In this document: positions 1-8,268 of the stretch, piece by piece
Numbering within the stretch: position 1 is the first letter of the stretch
How the letters are laid out: each line of letters opens with the position of its first letter
Origin: Rubrivivax sp.
GTDB taxonomy: Bacteria > Pseudomonadota > Gammaproteobacteria > Burkholderiales > Burkholderiaceae_C
Reading direction: 5' to 3'
NCBI GenBank assembly: GCA_021300575.1
Contig: JAJTDM010000037.1
Coordinates: forward strand, 1-33,243
DNA length: 33,243 nucleotides
Made by a program: the position numbers and the translations under genes
The notes under the pieces: model-generated
The model's input: the letters and a program-made list of their open reading frames with translations, nothing else
Database searches by the model: none
What the model was told of the DNA's origin: nothing

Positions 1-23
1 CGACCTGACCGACCATCGGTCCG

Positions 24-977
24 GTGCATTGGTGTAGCTCGGCACGCCCCCGGCGTGCAACCTACGTTATTGCAGGGGACGGGCCGCCCGAATTTGCGAA
101 GCCATTCTGTCTAGAAGATCGCCCTGTCTACAACAACACCCGCTGCTTCGAACCCTTCCCCTTCCCCAGCGACGACACCGGCCTCACGCCCGAGTTGACC
201 GACCGCATCCGCGACCTCGCTGAGCAGTTGGACGCCCACCGCAAGGCGCGGCAGGCTGCGCATGAATCGGTCACGCTGACGGGCGTGTACAACGTGCTTG
301 AGAAGTTGCGGCGAGGCGAAGCCTTGACCGCCAAAGACAAAACCCTGCACGAACAGGCCCTGGTGAGCGTGCTGCACAGCTTGCACGAGGAGCTGGACGC
401 CACTGTATTGGCCGCCTACGGATGGAGCGACCTGGGCCCCGTGCCTTGGCCCGATGACATGGCCCGTGAAGCCTGGACGGAGGAGGTGCTGGAACGCCTG
501 GTAGCCCTCAACACCCGTCGGGTGGCGGAGGAAGCGGCAGGCATCATCCGGTGGCTGCGCCCTGCGTTTCAGAACCCGGCATCGGCCACCGAGCTGGCCC
601 CGTCCGACAGGCCAGACGAATCAGTCAGCTCGTCAACGGAGGCCGTTCAGACTTCCATCGAAGGATTGGAAACCGCCCACTCGCCGCACTCGCAATCACC
701 CGAGCCGGACGACGGCGCCGACACGACACGGGATGCCAGGGCGCTCGACACAGCTGCAGCACCCGCCCTGGTGCGGCAGCCATGGCCCGCGGATTTGCCG
801 GCCCAGGTCAAAGCCGTGGCTGACATGCTTCAGGCCTCGCCTGGCCCGCTCAGCGAGGCAGCCTTGGGTGACCGATTTACCGGACGTGGCCCCTGGAGGA
901 GACGCCTGCCGCAGATTCTCTCCACGCTGGAAGCGATTGGGCGGGCACGCGCGACACCCCAGGGGTGGCGGGCTTGA
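24..977 (+). pseudogene. C-terminal remnant of an MmeI-like (type IIL/BREX-class) DNA methyltransferase
   Basis: The open frame resembles the C-terminal end of large class I SAM-dependent DNA methyltransferases of the MmeI type. The stretch YNNTRCFEPFPFP near residues 36-48 is the usual motif closing the target-recognition region. It is followed by a helical segment (about residues 60-145, LAEQLDAHRKARQ, GVYNVLEKLRRGE, AAYGWSDL). A Pro/Ser/Glu-rich linker then leads to a winged-helix-like tail (about 253-317). The catalytic domain with its SAM motif and NPPY is absent. The first 30 or so residues (GTG start at 24) do not look like the family, so similarity seems to begin near base 113. This suggests truncation by a rearrangement at the left edge, or a gene continuing past the window in another frame. 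It is most likely a non-functional fragment. The family call is by recognised motifs only. Confidence 0.6.
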
Positions 978-1111
978 GATCGGGATCTGCTCAAGCTGCC
1001 GCGTGATGGTGGCGAGGGCCACACGTCGCCTCAACGGCACAACGTGCCAGGCCGCGCAACCAAGCACGAAGTGGCGAAGACACCACCCCTTTTTGTTGTC
1101 ACAATCTGTCT

Positions 1112-1381
1112 GTGAAGTACAGCTTCGATCACGCAAAGCTCGCTGCCAATGTGGACCGGCATGGCGTGTGGTTTGCCGAAGCAGAACGCTTTGAGTGGGC
1201 TGATGCCGTCATCGTGATCGACAGCCGTATGCGCTACGGTGAATCGCGCCTTGTGGCGACAGCACCCATCGACCGGCGGTTGTATGTGATGGTGTTCACC
1301 TTGCGCGATGCAGACGTTCGCATCATCAGCCTGCGCAAGGCCAATCTTCGAGAGGTCAAACGATATGCCCAAGACCGTTAA
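1112..1381 (+). CDS. brnT: BrnT-family ribonuclease toxin
   Basis: This 89-residue protein has the BrnT layout. It begins KYSFDHAKLAANVDRHGV, followed by the segment with the conserved acidic and arginine residues (RMRYGESRLVATAPIDRR). The last third, VFTLRDADVRIISLRKAN, matches the family's C-terminal strand and helix. BrnT toxins are RelE-fold RNases that block translation and are neutralised by BrnA. The GTG start at 1112 is chosen because it matches the family N-terminus. No convincing Shine-Dalgarno precedes it. The gene overlaps the following antitoxin by 17 bases, the usual toxin-first brnTA order. The frame is intact, unlike the second brnT in this window. Confidence 0.85.
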   Translation: MKYSFDHAKLAANVDRHGVWFAEAERFEWADAVIVIDSRMRYGESRLVATAPIDRRLYVMVFTLRDADVRIISLRKANLREVKRYAQDR

Positions 1382-1721
1382 AACCCGCTCGGGCCGGGTG
1401 TTGGAGTTGCCCACCGCAGCCGAGGACGCGGCCATCGATGCTGCGATAGCGCAAGACCCGGACAGCCCCGAGCTGGACGAGGCATGGTTCAAGAAGGCCA
1501 GGCCCGCCAGCGAAGTCCTCGACCCCAAGCTCTACACCGGCCTGGTGGAGATGAACCGCCGAGCCGGCGTTCGCGGGCCGCAGAGAGCACCCACCAAGCA
1601 GGCCACCACTATTAGGCTATCGCCCGAGGTGATGACGGCATTCAAGGCCACCGGCGCAGGGTGGCAAACACGGATCGACAACGCGCTCAAGGACTGGCTG
1701 CGCACTCACTCGCCAACTTGA
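1365..1721 (+). CDS. brnA: BrnA-family antitoxin
   Basis: The 118-residue product starts at the ATG at 1365 inside the end of brnT. An ATG at 1308 in the same frame would overlap the toxin far more and adds nothing family-like. The C-terminal half holds a ribbon-helix-helix type segment (TTIRLSPEVMTAFKATGAGW then QTRIDNALKDWL), typical of BrnA/DUF4415 antitoxins. The N-terminal part is rich in acidic residues. BrnA binds BrnT directly, and the dimer represses its own promoter through the ribbon-helix-helix fold. The toxin-antitoxin pairing is supported by the overlap and by the toxin identity. Confidence 0.82.
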   Translation: MPKTVKTRSGRVLELPTAAEDAAIDAAIAQDPDSPELDEAWFKKARPASEVLDPKLYTGLVEMNRRAGVRGPQRAPTKQATTIRLSPEVMTAFKATGAGWQTRIDNALKDWLRTHSPT

Positions 1722-1739
1722 GCGGCACTGATGCGGGAC

Positions 1740-1766
1740 GGTAAAGGTCCGAGCCTGACCTTTACC
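1740..1766. terminator. Hairpin between convergent brnTA and carboxypeptidase genes
   Basis: A perfect 10-base inverted repeat, GGTAAAGGTC and GACCTTTACC, is separated by 7 bases and lies between two convergent genes. It overlaps the stop codon of the carboxypeptidase. There is no U-tract on either side, so it is at best a weak or Rho-assisted bidirectional terminator. Confidence 0.4.
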
Positions 1767-3270
1767 CCAGATACCTCGCCTCCAGGTGCGCCTTGAAGTA
1801 CGCCGGGTTCAGCGGCTCGCCGCTGGCGCGGATGGCCAGTTCGTCCGTGGTCCAGCGGCTGGCCTGGCTCCAGATGCGTTCGTGAAGCCAGGCGAAGATG
1901 GGTTGCAGGTCGCCCGCGCCAATGCGAGCGTCCAGGTCGGGCATCTCACGGCGCATGGTGGCAAACCACTGCGCCGCAAACATCGCGCCCAGCGAGTAGC
2001 AGGGGAAGTAGCCGAACAGGCCTTCGGGCCAGTGCACGTCCTGCAGCGGGCCGTCCTGGAAGTTGCCGCGCGTGTCCAGGCCCAGCAATTCACGCATCTT
2101 GGCGTCCCACAACGCGGGCACGTCTTCGGGCTCGATGTCGCCCTCCACCAGCGGACGCTCGATCTCGTAGCGCAGGATGACGTGGGCGGGGTAGGTCACC
2201 TCGTCGGCGTCCACCCGGATCAGTCCGCGCTTGACGCGGGTCATCAGCCGGTGCAGGTTGCGTGGCGCGAACGCCGGCTGGTCACCGAAGGCCTGGCGCA
2301 CCAGCGGAGCGAGCAGGTCGGCAAAGCCGGGGTGGCTGCCCAGTTGCATCTCGAAGCTCAATGACTGGCTCTCGTGCAGCGCCATGGAGCGGGCCTCGGC
2401 CACGGGTTGGCCCAACAGATCGCGGGGCAGGTTCTGCTCGTAACGACCATGCCCGGTCTCGTGGATGGTGCCCATCAGGCTGCCGAGGAATTCGTCCTCC
2501 CGGAAGCGCGTGGTCATGCGCACGTCCTCGGGCACGCCGCCGCAAAAGGGGTGGGTGCTGACGTCCAGGCGCCCCGCGTCGAAATCGAAGCCCAGCAGCT
2601 TCATGGTCTGCTCACACAGCGTGCGCTGGGATGCCACCGGGAACGGCCCCTGGGGCTCGATGAGCGGCTCTCGCGCATCGTCTGCCGCCTGCCGGTCGAT
2701 CACACGCTGGATGAGGTCAGGCAGCCAGCGACGCACGTCACCGAAGACGCGGCTCACGGTGGCGCTGGTCATGCCCGGCTCGTAGCGGTCCATCAGGGCG
2801 TCGTACTTGGGCAGGCCGGTCAGCTCCGACAGCAGCTTCGCCTCCTCGCGGCCGACCGCCAGCACCTCCCGGAAGTTCTCCAGGAAGCCGTTCCAGTCGT
2901 TGGCGGGCCGCTGGCGGCGCCAGGCGTGCTCGCAGCGCGAGGTGGCCCGCTGACGTCGCTCTACCAGCGAGGCCGGAAGCGCGTTGGACACCCGCCAGGC
3001 ACGCTCGATCTCGCGCAGGTTGGCGCGCTGCAGATCGTCCAGCGGCTCCTGCACGGCCTGGGTGATCCTGTCGCGCAGTGCCGCATCGGTGCGCATGCGG
3101 TGCATCAAGCCGTGCAACTCGGCCAGGGCGGCCGCACGCGCCTCGTTGCCCTTGGGCGGCATGTTGGCCGCCTGGTCCCAGCCGGCGATGGAGCCCAGAT
3201 GGCCCAGATGGTGCAGCCGCTGGTTCAGGGCGACAAGGTCGTCGTAGGCGGGCGTTGTGGCCAGGGTCAT
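1762..3270 (-). CDS. Carboxypeptidase Taq (M32) family metallopeptidase
   Basis: The 502-residue length fits M32 carboxypeptidases, zinc enzymes that remove C-terminal residues from peptides in the cytoplasm. The zinc site HETGH is at residues 270-274 (H270, E271, H274). The downstream HESQS supplies the third, glutamate ligand. The C-terminal segment with RYEIERPLVEGDIEPEDVP and WNAKM-like WDAKMRELLG is also characteristic. The ATG at 3270 is preferred because MTLATTPAYDDLVALNQRL matches the usual start. The in-frame ATG at 3327 would add 19 unrelated residues. It stands alone on the minus strand with 84 bases to the next upstream gene. Confidence 0.93.
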   Translation of the reverse strand: MTLATTPAYDDLVALNQRLHHLGHLGSIAGWDQAANMPPKGNEARAAALAELHGLMHRMRTDAALRDRITQAVQEPLDDLQRANLREIERAWRVSNALPASLVERRQRATSRCEHAWRRQRPANDWNGFLENFREVLAVGREEAKLLSELTGLPKYDALMDRYEPGMTSATVSRVFGDVRRWLPDLIQRVIDRQAADDAREPLIEPQGPFPVASQRTLCEQTMKLLGFDFDAGRLDVSTHPFCGGVPEDVRMTTRFREDEFLGSLMGTIHETGHGRYEQNLPRDLLGQPVAEARSMALHESQSLSFEMQLGSHPGFADLLAPLVRQAFGDQPAFAPRNLHRLMTRVKRGLIRVDADEVTYPAHVILRYEIERPLVEGDIEPEDVPALWDAKMRELLGLDTRGNFQDGPLQDVHWPEGLFGYFPCYSLGAMFAAQWFATMRREMPDLDARIGAGDLQPIFAWLHERIWSQASRWTTDELAIRASGEPLNPAYFKAHLEARYLG

Positions 3271-3354
3271 CGTCAGTGCTCGCGGTGTGTGGTGAACATC
3301 AGCCACGCATCGTGACAAGCAGGCCACAGCAGCTTGAAGCTCAGAGGCCGGCGC

Positions 3355-3840
3355 TCAAGGCTGGATCTGTCCTGGAAACACCCACAGCAGTGCGGCGGTC
3401 ATGGTGACGTAGCGCGCAAACTTGCCGATGGCCATGTAGAGCAGGCATGGCCAGAAGGGCATGCGCAGCCAGCCCGCCACGGCACACAGCGGATCGCCCA
3501 CCACGGGCAACCAGCTCAGCAGACAGGCCTTGGGTCCGAAGCGCTGCAGCCAGGCCAGGGCACGGGCCTCTGAGGGCTTGCGCTTGGACACGGCCTCGTA
3601 GGCCTTCTCAGCGCCCCATCCCATCCACCAGCTCACGGCCCCGCCGCCCGTGTTGCCCAGAGTGGCCACCAGCACGGCCGGCCAGAAGAGCTCGGGGTTG
3701 AGCTTGACCAGCCCGAAGACCGCCGGCTCGCTGCCCATGGGCAGCAGGGTGGCCGACACGAACGCGACCACGAACACCGTCGTGAGACCGTACTTGGGCA
3801 AGGCCAGTGCGGCCAGCAGGGCATGCATCCAGGCTTCCAT
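3355..3840 (-). CDS. YqaA-family (SNARE-associated/DedA-like) inner membrane protein
   Basis: A 161-residue, strongly hydrophobic protein with about four membrane segments. It contains the features of the YqaA subgroup of DedA-related proteins: LPMGSEP after the first membrane helix, GNTGGGAVSWWMGW in the second, and a C-terminal region with LLSWLPVVGDPLCAVAGWLR. DedA-family proteins are implicated in lipid transport and membrane homeostasis, but the role of this subgroup is not established. ATG at 3840 is used. ATG at 3828 (MHALLAALALP) is an equally possible start. It is divergent from dusB across about 190 bases. Confidence 0.85.
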   Translation of the reverse strand: MEAWMHALLAALALPKYGLTTVFVVAFVSATLLPMGSEPAVFGLVKLNPELFWPAVLVATLGNTGGGAVSWWMGWGAEKAYEAVSKRKPSEARALAWLQRFGPKACLLSWLPVVGDPLCAVAGWLRMPFWPCLLYMAIGKFARYVTMTAALLWVFPGQIQP

Positions 3841-3889
3841 CAGACGCCGATCATAGAAGCCGGGATGGCTGATTCGCTGGGGGGCTGGC

Positions 3890-3895
3890 TATACT
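3890..3895 (+). promoter_or_regulatory. Possible -10 element for the dusB-fis-purH run
   Basis: TATACT lies about 130 bases upstream of the proposed dusB start in an otherwise GC-rich stretch between divergent genes. No good -35 hexamer is seen at the expected distance, so the call rests on the -10 alone. Confidence 0.25.
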
Positions 3896-4026
3896 GGTGC
3901 CTCATTTTCGAGCAGCCAGCAAGCTCGACCGGGTCGACCCGGCGCGCTGCGGCTTCGGCGTCCCGCCCGAACCCCCTGCCCTGTGGCCTGCCAGGCCTTC
4001 CCGCCTTGTCTGCATTGCTATTGCCT

Positions 4027-5301
4027 GTGTCTGCGACGCTGGTCTCTGCGCCTTTGCGCCTGGGCCCCGTGGAGTTGCCCAACCGGCTGTTCGTCGCCCC
4101 CATGGCGGGCGTGACCGACCGGCCCTTCCGCATGCTGTGCAAGCGCCTGGGCGCGGGATATGCCGTGAGCGAGATGGTCACCTCCAAGCGCGAGTTGTGG
4201 TCCAGCCTCAAGACCTCGCGCCGTGCCAACCACGACGGCGAGACGGCGCCCATTGCCGTACAGATCGCCGGCGTGGACCCGCACGAGATGGCCGACGCGG
4301 CACGCTACAACATCGACCGCGGCGCGCAGGTGATCGACCTCAACATGGGCTGTCCGGCCAAGAAAGTGTGCAACGTCTGGGCCGGCTCGGCGCTGATGAG
4401 CAACGAGCCCCTGGCGCTGCGCATCATCCAGGCCGTGGTGGCGGCCTGCGCTCCCCTGAATGTGCCGGTGACGCTGAAGATGCGCACCGGCCGCTGCGCC
4501 AGTGAGCGCAATGCCGTGGCCTTGGCCCGGGCAGCCGAAAGCGCGGGCGTGGCCCTGGTCACTGTGCACGGCCGCACGCGCGAACAGGGTTACACCGGCC
4601 TGGCCGAGTACGACACGATTGCCGCGGTGAAGGCAGCGCTGCGCGTGCCCGTGGTGGCCAACGGCGACATTGACTCGCCTGCCAAGGCGCTGGCCGTGCT
4701 GCGCCACACAGGAGCCGACGCGCTGATGATCGGCCGCGCGGCGCAGGGCCGGCCGTGGATCTTCCGCGAGATCGCACACTTTCTCGACACCGGCACGACG
4801 CTTGCGCCACCGGCCACAAAGGACGTGAGCGCCTGGATGCTGGAGCACCTTCAGGACCACTACGGCCTCTACGGCGAACTGGCGGGTGTGCGCACCGCGC
4901 GCAAGCACATCGGCTGGGCGGTGCGCGACCTGCCCGGCGGCGAAGACTTCCGCCAGACCATGAATATGCTGGACACCTGTGAAGCCCAGGTGCGAGCCGT
5001 CAGCGAATTTCTCGGACAACTTGAAGAAGCGCACCCGCATTGGCCGGCCAACGCCGGCCCTCATCCTCCATGCACGACACGCCATGAGCCGCCAAGACAT
5101 CGACAGCTGCATCCGCAAGACACTGCAACAGTACTTCCAGGACCTGGGCGAGGAGACGCCGCATGCCGTGCACGAGATGATCGTCTGCGCGGTGGAGAAG
5201 CCCATGCTGGAGGTGGTGATGGCGCGGGCCGAAGGCAACCAGAGCCGCGCAGCCGAATGGCTGGGCATCAACCGCAATACCCTGCGGCGCAAGCTGCTTG
5301 A
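4027..5301 (+). CDS. dusB: tRNA-dihydrouridine synthase B, reading through fis
   Basis: An FMN-dependent enzyme that reduces uridine in the tRNA D-loop. The N-terminal barrel motifs are clear: LPNRLFVAPMAGVTDRPFR, the catalytic-cysteine loop NMGCPAKKVCN, LKMRTG, TVHGRTR, VVANGDI and the phosphate-binding DALMIGRAAQGRPW. The dusB-fis order is conserved in many proteobacteria. The start is uncertain: GTG at 4027 is used, with TTG at 4015, 4021 or 4054 also possible and no clear ribosome binding site. The frame has no stop until 5301. The protein would therefore be 424 residues instead of the usual 320-350, with a roughly 80-residue Pro/Arg-rich tail encoded over fis. The recognisable fold ends near base 5040. 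Either the normal stop was lost or a base is missing near 5030-5080. In that case a TGA at 5085-5087, overlapping the fis ATG, would end dusB naturally. Confidence 0.9.
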   Translation: MSATLVSAPLRLGPVELPNRLFVAPMAGVTDRPFRMLCKRLGAGYAVSEMVTSKRELWSSLKTSRRANHDGETAPIAVQIAGVDPHEMADAARYNIDRGAQVIDLNMGCPAKKVCNVWAGSALMSNEPLALRIIQAVVAACAPLNVPVTLKMRTGRCASERNAVALARAAESAGVALVTVHGRTREQGYTGLAEYDTIAAVKAALRVPVVANGDIDSPAKALAVLRHTGADALMIGRAAQGRPWIFREIAHFLDTGTTLAPPATKDVSAWMLEHLQDHYGLYGELAGVRTARKHIGWAVRDLPGGEDFRQTMNMLDTCEAQVRAVSEFLGQLEEAHPHWPANAGPHPPCTTRHEPPRHRQLHPQDTATVLPGPGRGDAACRARDDRLRGGEAHAGGGDGAGRRQPEPRSRMAGHQPQYPAAQAA

Positions 5302-5320
5302 ACATGGACTCGTGCGATGA
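5084..5320 (+). CDS. fis: Fis-family DNA-binding protein
   Basis: This 78-residue protein matches Fis. An N-terminal dimerisation part (about residues 1-45) is followed by the helix-turn-helix [26 protein letters not shown]. Fis is a nucleoid protein that bends DNA and modulates rRNA, recombination and growth-phase promoters. The ATG at 5084 gives the usual betaproteobacterial length. The same frame is open upstream to 4979, but that part overlaps dusB and is not Fis-like. Its stop overlaps the purH start (ATGA), suggesting translational coupling. Almost the whole gene lies inside the overlong dusB frame, in a different reading frame. Confidence 0.93.
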   Translation: MSRQDIDSCIRKTLQQYFQDLGEETPHAVHEMIVCAVEKPMLEVVMARAEGNQSRAAEWLGINRNTLRRKLLEHGLVR

Positions 5321-6891
5321 CCACTGCACTGATCTCCGTCTCCGACAAGTCCGGCATCCTGGACTTCGCGCGCGAACTGCACGCTCTCGGCATCCGCCTG
5401 GTGTCCACTGGCGGCACCGCCAAGCTGCTGGCCGAGGCCGGCCTGCCCGTGACCGAGGTGGCCGAACTCACAGGCTTTCCCGAGATGCTGGACGGCCGCG
5501 TCAAGACGCTGCACCCCATGATCCACGGCGGCCTGCTGGCCCGGCGTGACCTGCCCGCCCACGTGCAAGCCCTGCAGCAGCACGGCATCGGCACCATCGA
5601 CATCCTGTGCGTGAACCTCTACCCCTTCGAACAGACGGTGGCACAGGACGGTTGCACCCTGGAAGACGCCATCGAGAACATCGACATTGGCGGCCCGGCC
5701 ATGGTGCGCAGCGCCGCCAAGAACTGGAAGGACGTGACGGTGCTGACCGACGCTTCCCAGTACGCGAGTGTGCTGGCCGAACTGCGCGCGCACGGCGCCA
5801 CCCAGCCAGCCACGCGCTTTGCGCTGGCGGTGGCGGCCTTCAACCGCATCAGCAACTACGACGCCGCGATCAGCGACTACCTCTCGGCACTGCAACCCGA
5901 CGGCACGCGCAGCCCGTTCCCGACCCAGAGCAACGGCCGCTTCGTCAAGGTACAGGACCTGCGCTACGGGGAGAACCCGCACCAGCAGGCCGCCTTCTAT
6001 CGCGATCTCTACCCCGCGCCGGGCTCGCTGGCCGTGGCGCAGCAGTTGCAGGGCAAGGAGCTGAGCTACAACAACATCGCCGACGCCGACGCGGCCTGGG
6101 AGTGCGTCAAGAGCTTCGAGGCCGGCGCCTGCGTCATCGTCAAGCATGCCAACCCTTGCGGCGTGGCCGTGGGGGCCACCCCGCTCGAAGCCTACGGCAA
6201 GGCCTTCCAGACCGACCCCACCTCGGCCTTCGGCGGCATCATCGCCTTCAACCGCCCGGTGGATGGCGAGGCGGCCACGGCCGTGGCCAGGCAGTTCGTG
6301 GAGGTGCTGATGGCCCCGGCCTTCACCGCCGAGGCCTTTGAAGTCTTCAAGGCCAAGGCCAACGTGCGGTTGCTGCAGATCGCCCTGCCCCCGGGCGGTG
6401 CCACGGACTGGGCCAACGGCCGCAACCTGATGGACGCCAAGCGCGTGGGCTCGGGCCTGCTGCTGCAGACCGCCGACAACCGGGTGCTGCGACGCGAGGA
6501 CCTGAGCTTTCCCACCCGCCTCAAGCCCACCGAGGCGCAACTGAACGACCTGCTCTTCGCCTGGACGGTGGCCAAATACGTCAAGAGCAACGCCATCGTG
6601 TTCTGCGGCGGCGGCATGACGCTGGGGGTGGGCGCGGGCCAGATGAGCCGCATCGACTCCGCCCGCATCGCCTCCATCAAGGCCGGCCATGCCGGGCTGT
6701 CCCTGCAGGGCTCGGCCGTGGCGAGCGACGCCTTCTTCCCCTTCCGCGATGGCCTGGACGTGGTGGTGGACCAGGGTGCGGCTTGCGTCATCCAGCCCGG
6801 CGGCTCCATGCGCGACGCTGAGGTGGTTGCCGCGGCCGACGAGCGCGGCGTGGCCATGGTGTTCACGGGCGTGCGGCACTTCAGGCATTGA
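5317..6891 (+). CDS. purH: Bifunctional AICAR formyltransferase/IMP cyclohydrolase
   Basis: This 524-residue enzyme catalyses the last two steps of de novo purine synthesis: AICAR plus 10-formyl-THF to FAICAR, then ring closure to IMP. The N-terminal IMP cyclohydrolase domain (about 1-200) begins [18 protein letters not shown], with [24 protein letters not shown] and NLYPF. The formyltransferase domain follows, with RYGENPHQ, the catalytic KHANPCG (K276, H277) and a C-terminal GGSMRD. The length and all key motifs are normal. It overlaps fis by 4 bases, and ruvC follows 10 bases after its stop. Confidence 0.98.
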   Translation: MTTALISVSDKSGILDFARELHALGIRLVSTGGTAKLLAEAGLPVTEVAELTGFPEMLDGRVKTLHPMIHGGLLARRDLPAHVQALQQHGIGTIDILCVNLYPFEQTVAQDGCTLEDAIENIDIGGPAMVRSAAKNWKDVTVLTDASQYASVLAELRAHGATQPATRFALAVAAFNRISNYDAAISDYLSALQPDGTRSPFPTQSNGRFVKVQDLRYGENPHQQAAFYRDLYPAPGSLAVAQQLQGKELSYNNIADADAAWECVKSFEAGACVIVKHANPCGVAVGATPLEAYGKAFQTDPTSAFGGIIAFNRPVDGEAATAVARQFVEVLMAPAFTAEAFEVFKAKANVRLLQIALPPGGATDWANGRNLMDAKRVGSGLLLQTADNRVLRREDLSFPTRLKPTEAQLNDLLFAWTVAKYVKSNAIVFCGGGMTLGVGAGQMSRIDSARIASIKAGHAGLSLQGSAVASDAFFPFRDGLDVVVDQGAACVIQPGGSMRDAEVVAAADERGVAMVFTGVRHFRH

Positions 6892-6901
6892 AGGTCAGCC
6901 C

Positions 6902-7459
6902 TTGACGGCCACCCGCATCCTGGGCATCGACCCCGGCCTGCAGAAGACGGGCTTTGGGGTCATCGACGCGCAGGGTACGCGGCTGGCCTACGTGGCCAGC
7001 GGCACCATCAGCACCCTGGAAGCGCCGCGGGGCGACCTGCCCGGGCGGCTGAAGATCATCTTCGAGGGCGTGCGCGAGGTGGTGCAGCGTTACGAGCCGC
7101 AGTGCGCCTCGGCCGAGATCGTGTTCGTCAACGTCAACCCGCAGAGCACGCTGCTGCTGGGCCAGGCGCGCGGGGCGGCCCTGGCCGCGCTGGTGTCTGG
7201 CGGGCTGCCGGTAGCGGAGTACACCGCGCTGCAGATGAAGAAGGCCATAGTCGGCCACGGCCTGGCCACCAAATCGCAGGTGCAGGAGATGGTCAAACGC
7301 CTGCTGCAACTGCCCGGCCTGCCCGGCAAGGACGCGGCCGATGCCCTCGGGCTGGCGATCTCGCACGCCCATGCAGCGTCGTCCTTTGCGGCGATGGCGC
7401 AGTCGGGTACGCTGCAAAGACGCCAGCATGCGCAGTACCGCGGCGGCAGGACGTATTGA
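6902..7459 (+). CDS. ruvC: Crossover junction endodeoxyribonuclease RuvC
   Basis: The Holliday junction resolvase, 185 residues. The four acidic catalytic residues are visible as D10 (ILGIDPG), E72 (AEIVFVN), D144 and D147 ([12 protein letters not shown]). A TTG start at 6902 is chosen because [12 protein letters not shown] matches the family N-terminus and AAGG lies just upstream, at the purH stop. Longer starts would run into purH. The C-terminal 25 residues are rich in Gln and Arg, as in many RuvC proteins. Placement directly behind purH is common in Burkholderiales. ruvA and ruvB are not in this window. Confidence 0.96.
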   Translation: MTATRILGIDPGLQKTGFGVIDAQGTRLAYVASGTISTLEAPRGDLPGRLKIIFEGVREVVQRYEPQCASAEIVFVNVNPQSTLLLGQARGAALAALVSGGLPVAEYTALQMKKAIVGHGLATKSQVQEMVKRLLQLPGLPGKDAADALGLAISHAHAASSFAAMAQSGTLQRRQHAQYRGGRTY

Positions 7460-7562
7460 GGCCGGGAACGAGCTAGCGGCCCACCTGGACCCGACTGCCC
7501 CCCCAACTAGACCGCCAACAAAACCTGCGGCCCCACGACCGACATCCCGAAGGAGCTGACCG

Positions 7563-8261
7563 ATGACCAACCCCGTCAAGACCGAGTGGATCTCCATCGC
7601 ACCCGGCTTTGCCGGCTACCTGGCCCTGCCGCCAGCGGGACGCGGCCCGGGCCTGGTGCTGTTCCAGGAGATCTTCGGCGTCAACGAGCACATCCGCGCC
7701 GTGGCCGAGCAGTACGCGCTGGACGGCTTTGTGGTGCTGGCACCGGACTGCTTCTGGCGTGATGCGCCTCGGGTGGAGCTGGGCTACGTGGGCGACGACT
7801 GGCAGCGCGCGTTCGGGCTGATGAAGGCCTACCGACCGGAAGATGCGCTGGCCGACATCGGCACGGCCGTGCAGGCCCTGCGTGCCCGGCCCGAAGTGGC
7901 CGGCGCCAAGGTCGGCGCCCTCGGCTATTGCATGGGCGGACGCCTGGCCTACCTGGCCGCGGCCACCGCGGGCGTGGACGCGGCGGTGCCCTACTACGGC
8001 GGCGGCATCCACACCCAGCTGGAGCGCGCGACCGCCGTCACCTGTCCCATGCAGTTCCACTACGCCGAGCATGACACCAACATCCCGCTGAGCGCCGTGG
8101 CTGCGGTGCAGCAGGCCTTTGCCGGCCGAGCCGCCGAGGTTCACACCTACACCGACGCGCACCACGGTTTCAACTGCTGGGCACGTGAGAGCTATCACGC
8201 CCCCAGTGCGGCGCTGGCCCATGGCCGGGCACTGGCCTTCCTGGCGCAGCACCTGTTCTGA
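7563..8261 (+). CDS. Dienelactone hydrolase family protein
   Basis: A 232-residue alpha/beta hydrolase. It carries the dienelactone hydrolase triad: C123 in the nucleophile elbow GYCMGG, D171 (AEHDTNIP) and H201 (DAHHGFNC). E36 in LFQEIFG is the residue that holds the cysteine in the classic enzyme, and the numbering is nearly identical to characterised family members. The natural substrate cannot be read from sequence: the family includes true carboxymethylenebutenolidases and many general esterases. A good ribosome binding site (AAGGAG) precedes the ATG. The following ATPase gene starts 7 bases after the stop, so the two are probably cotranscribed. Confidence 0.9.
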   Translation: MTNPVKTEWISIAPGFAGYLALPPAGRGPGLVLFQEIFGVNEHIRAVAEQYALDGFVVLAPDCFWRDAPRVELGYVGDDWQRAFGLMKAYRPEDALADIGTAVQALRARPEVAGAKVGALGYCMGGRLAYLAAATAGVDAAVPYYGGGIHTQLERATAVTCPMQFHYAEHDTNIPLSAVAAVQQAFAGRAAEVHTYTDAHHGFNCWARESYHAPSAALAHGRALAFLAQHLF

Positions 8262-8268
8262 CCGCGCC

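Noticed and set aside
4018..6888. A 956-residue open frame on the minus strand opposite dusB, fis and purH
   Set aside because: It is a shadow of high-GC coding sequence: low-complexity Gly/His/Gln/Ala-rich, no recognisable motif, and entirely opposite conserved genes.
8119..8268. A longer start for the RavA-like ATPase
   Set aside because: The added 50 residues overlap the dienelactone hydrolase and are not family-like. The ATG at 8269 gives the normal N-terminus.
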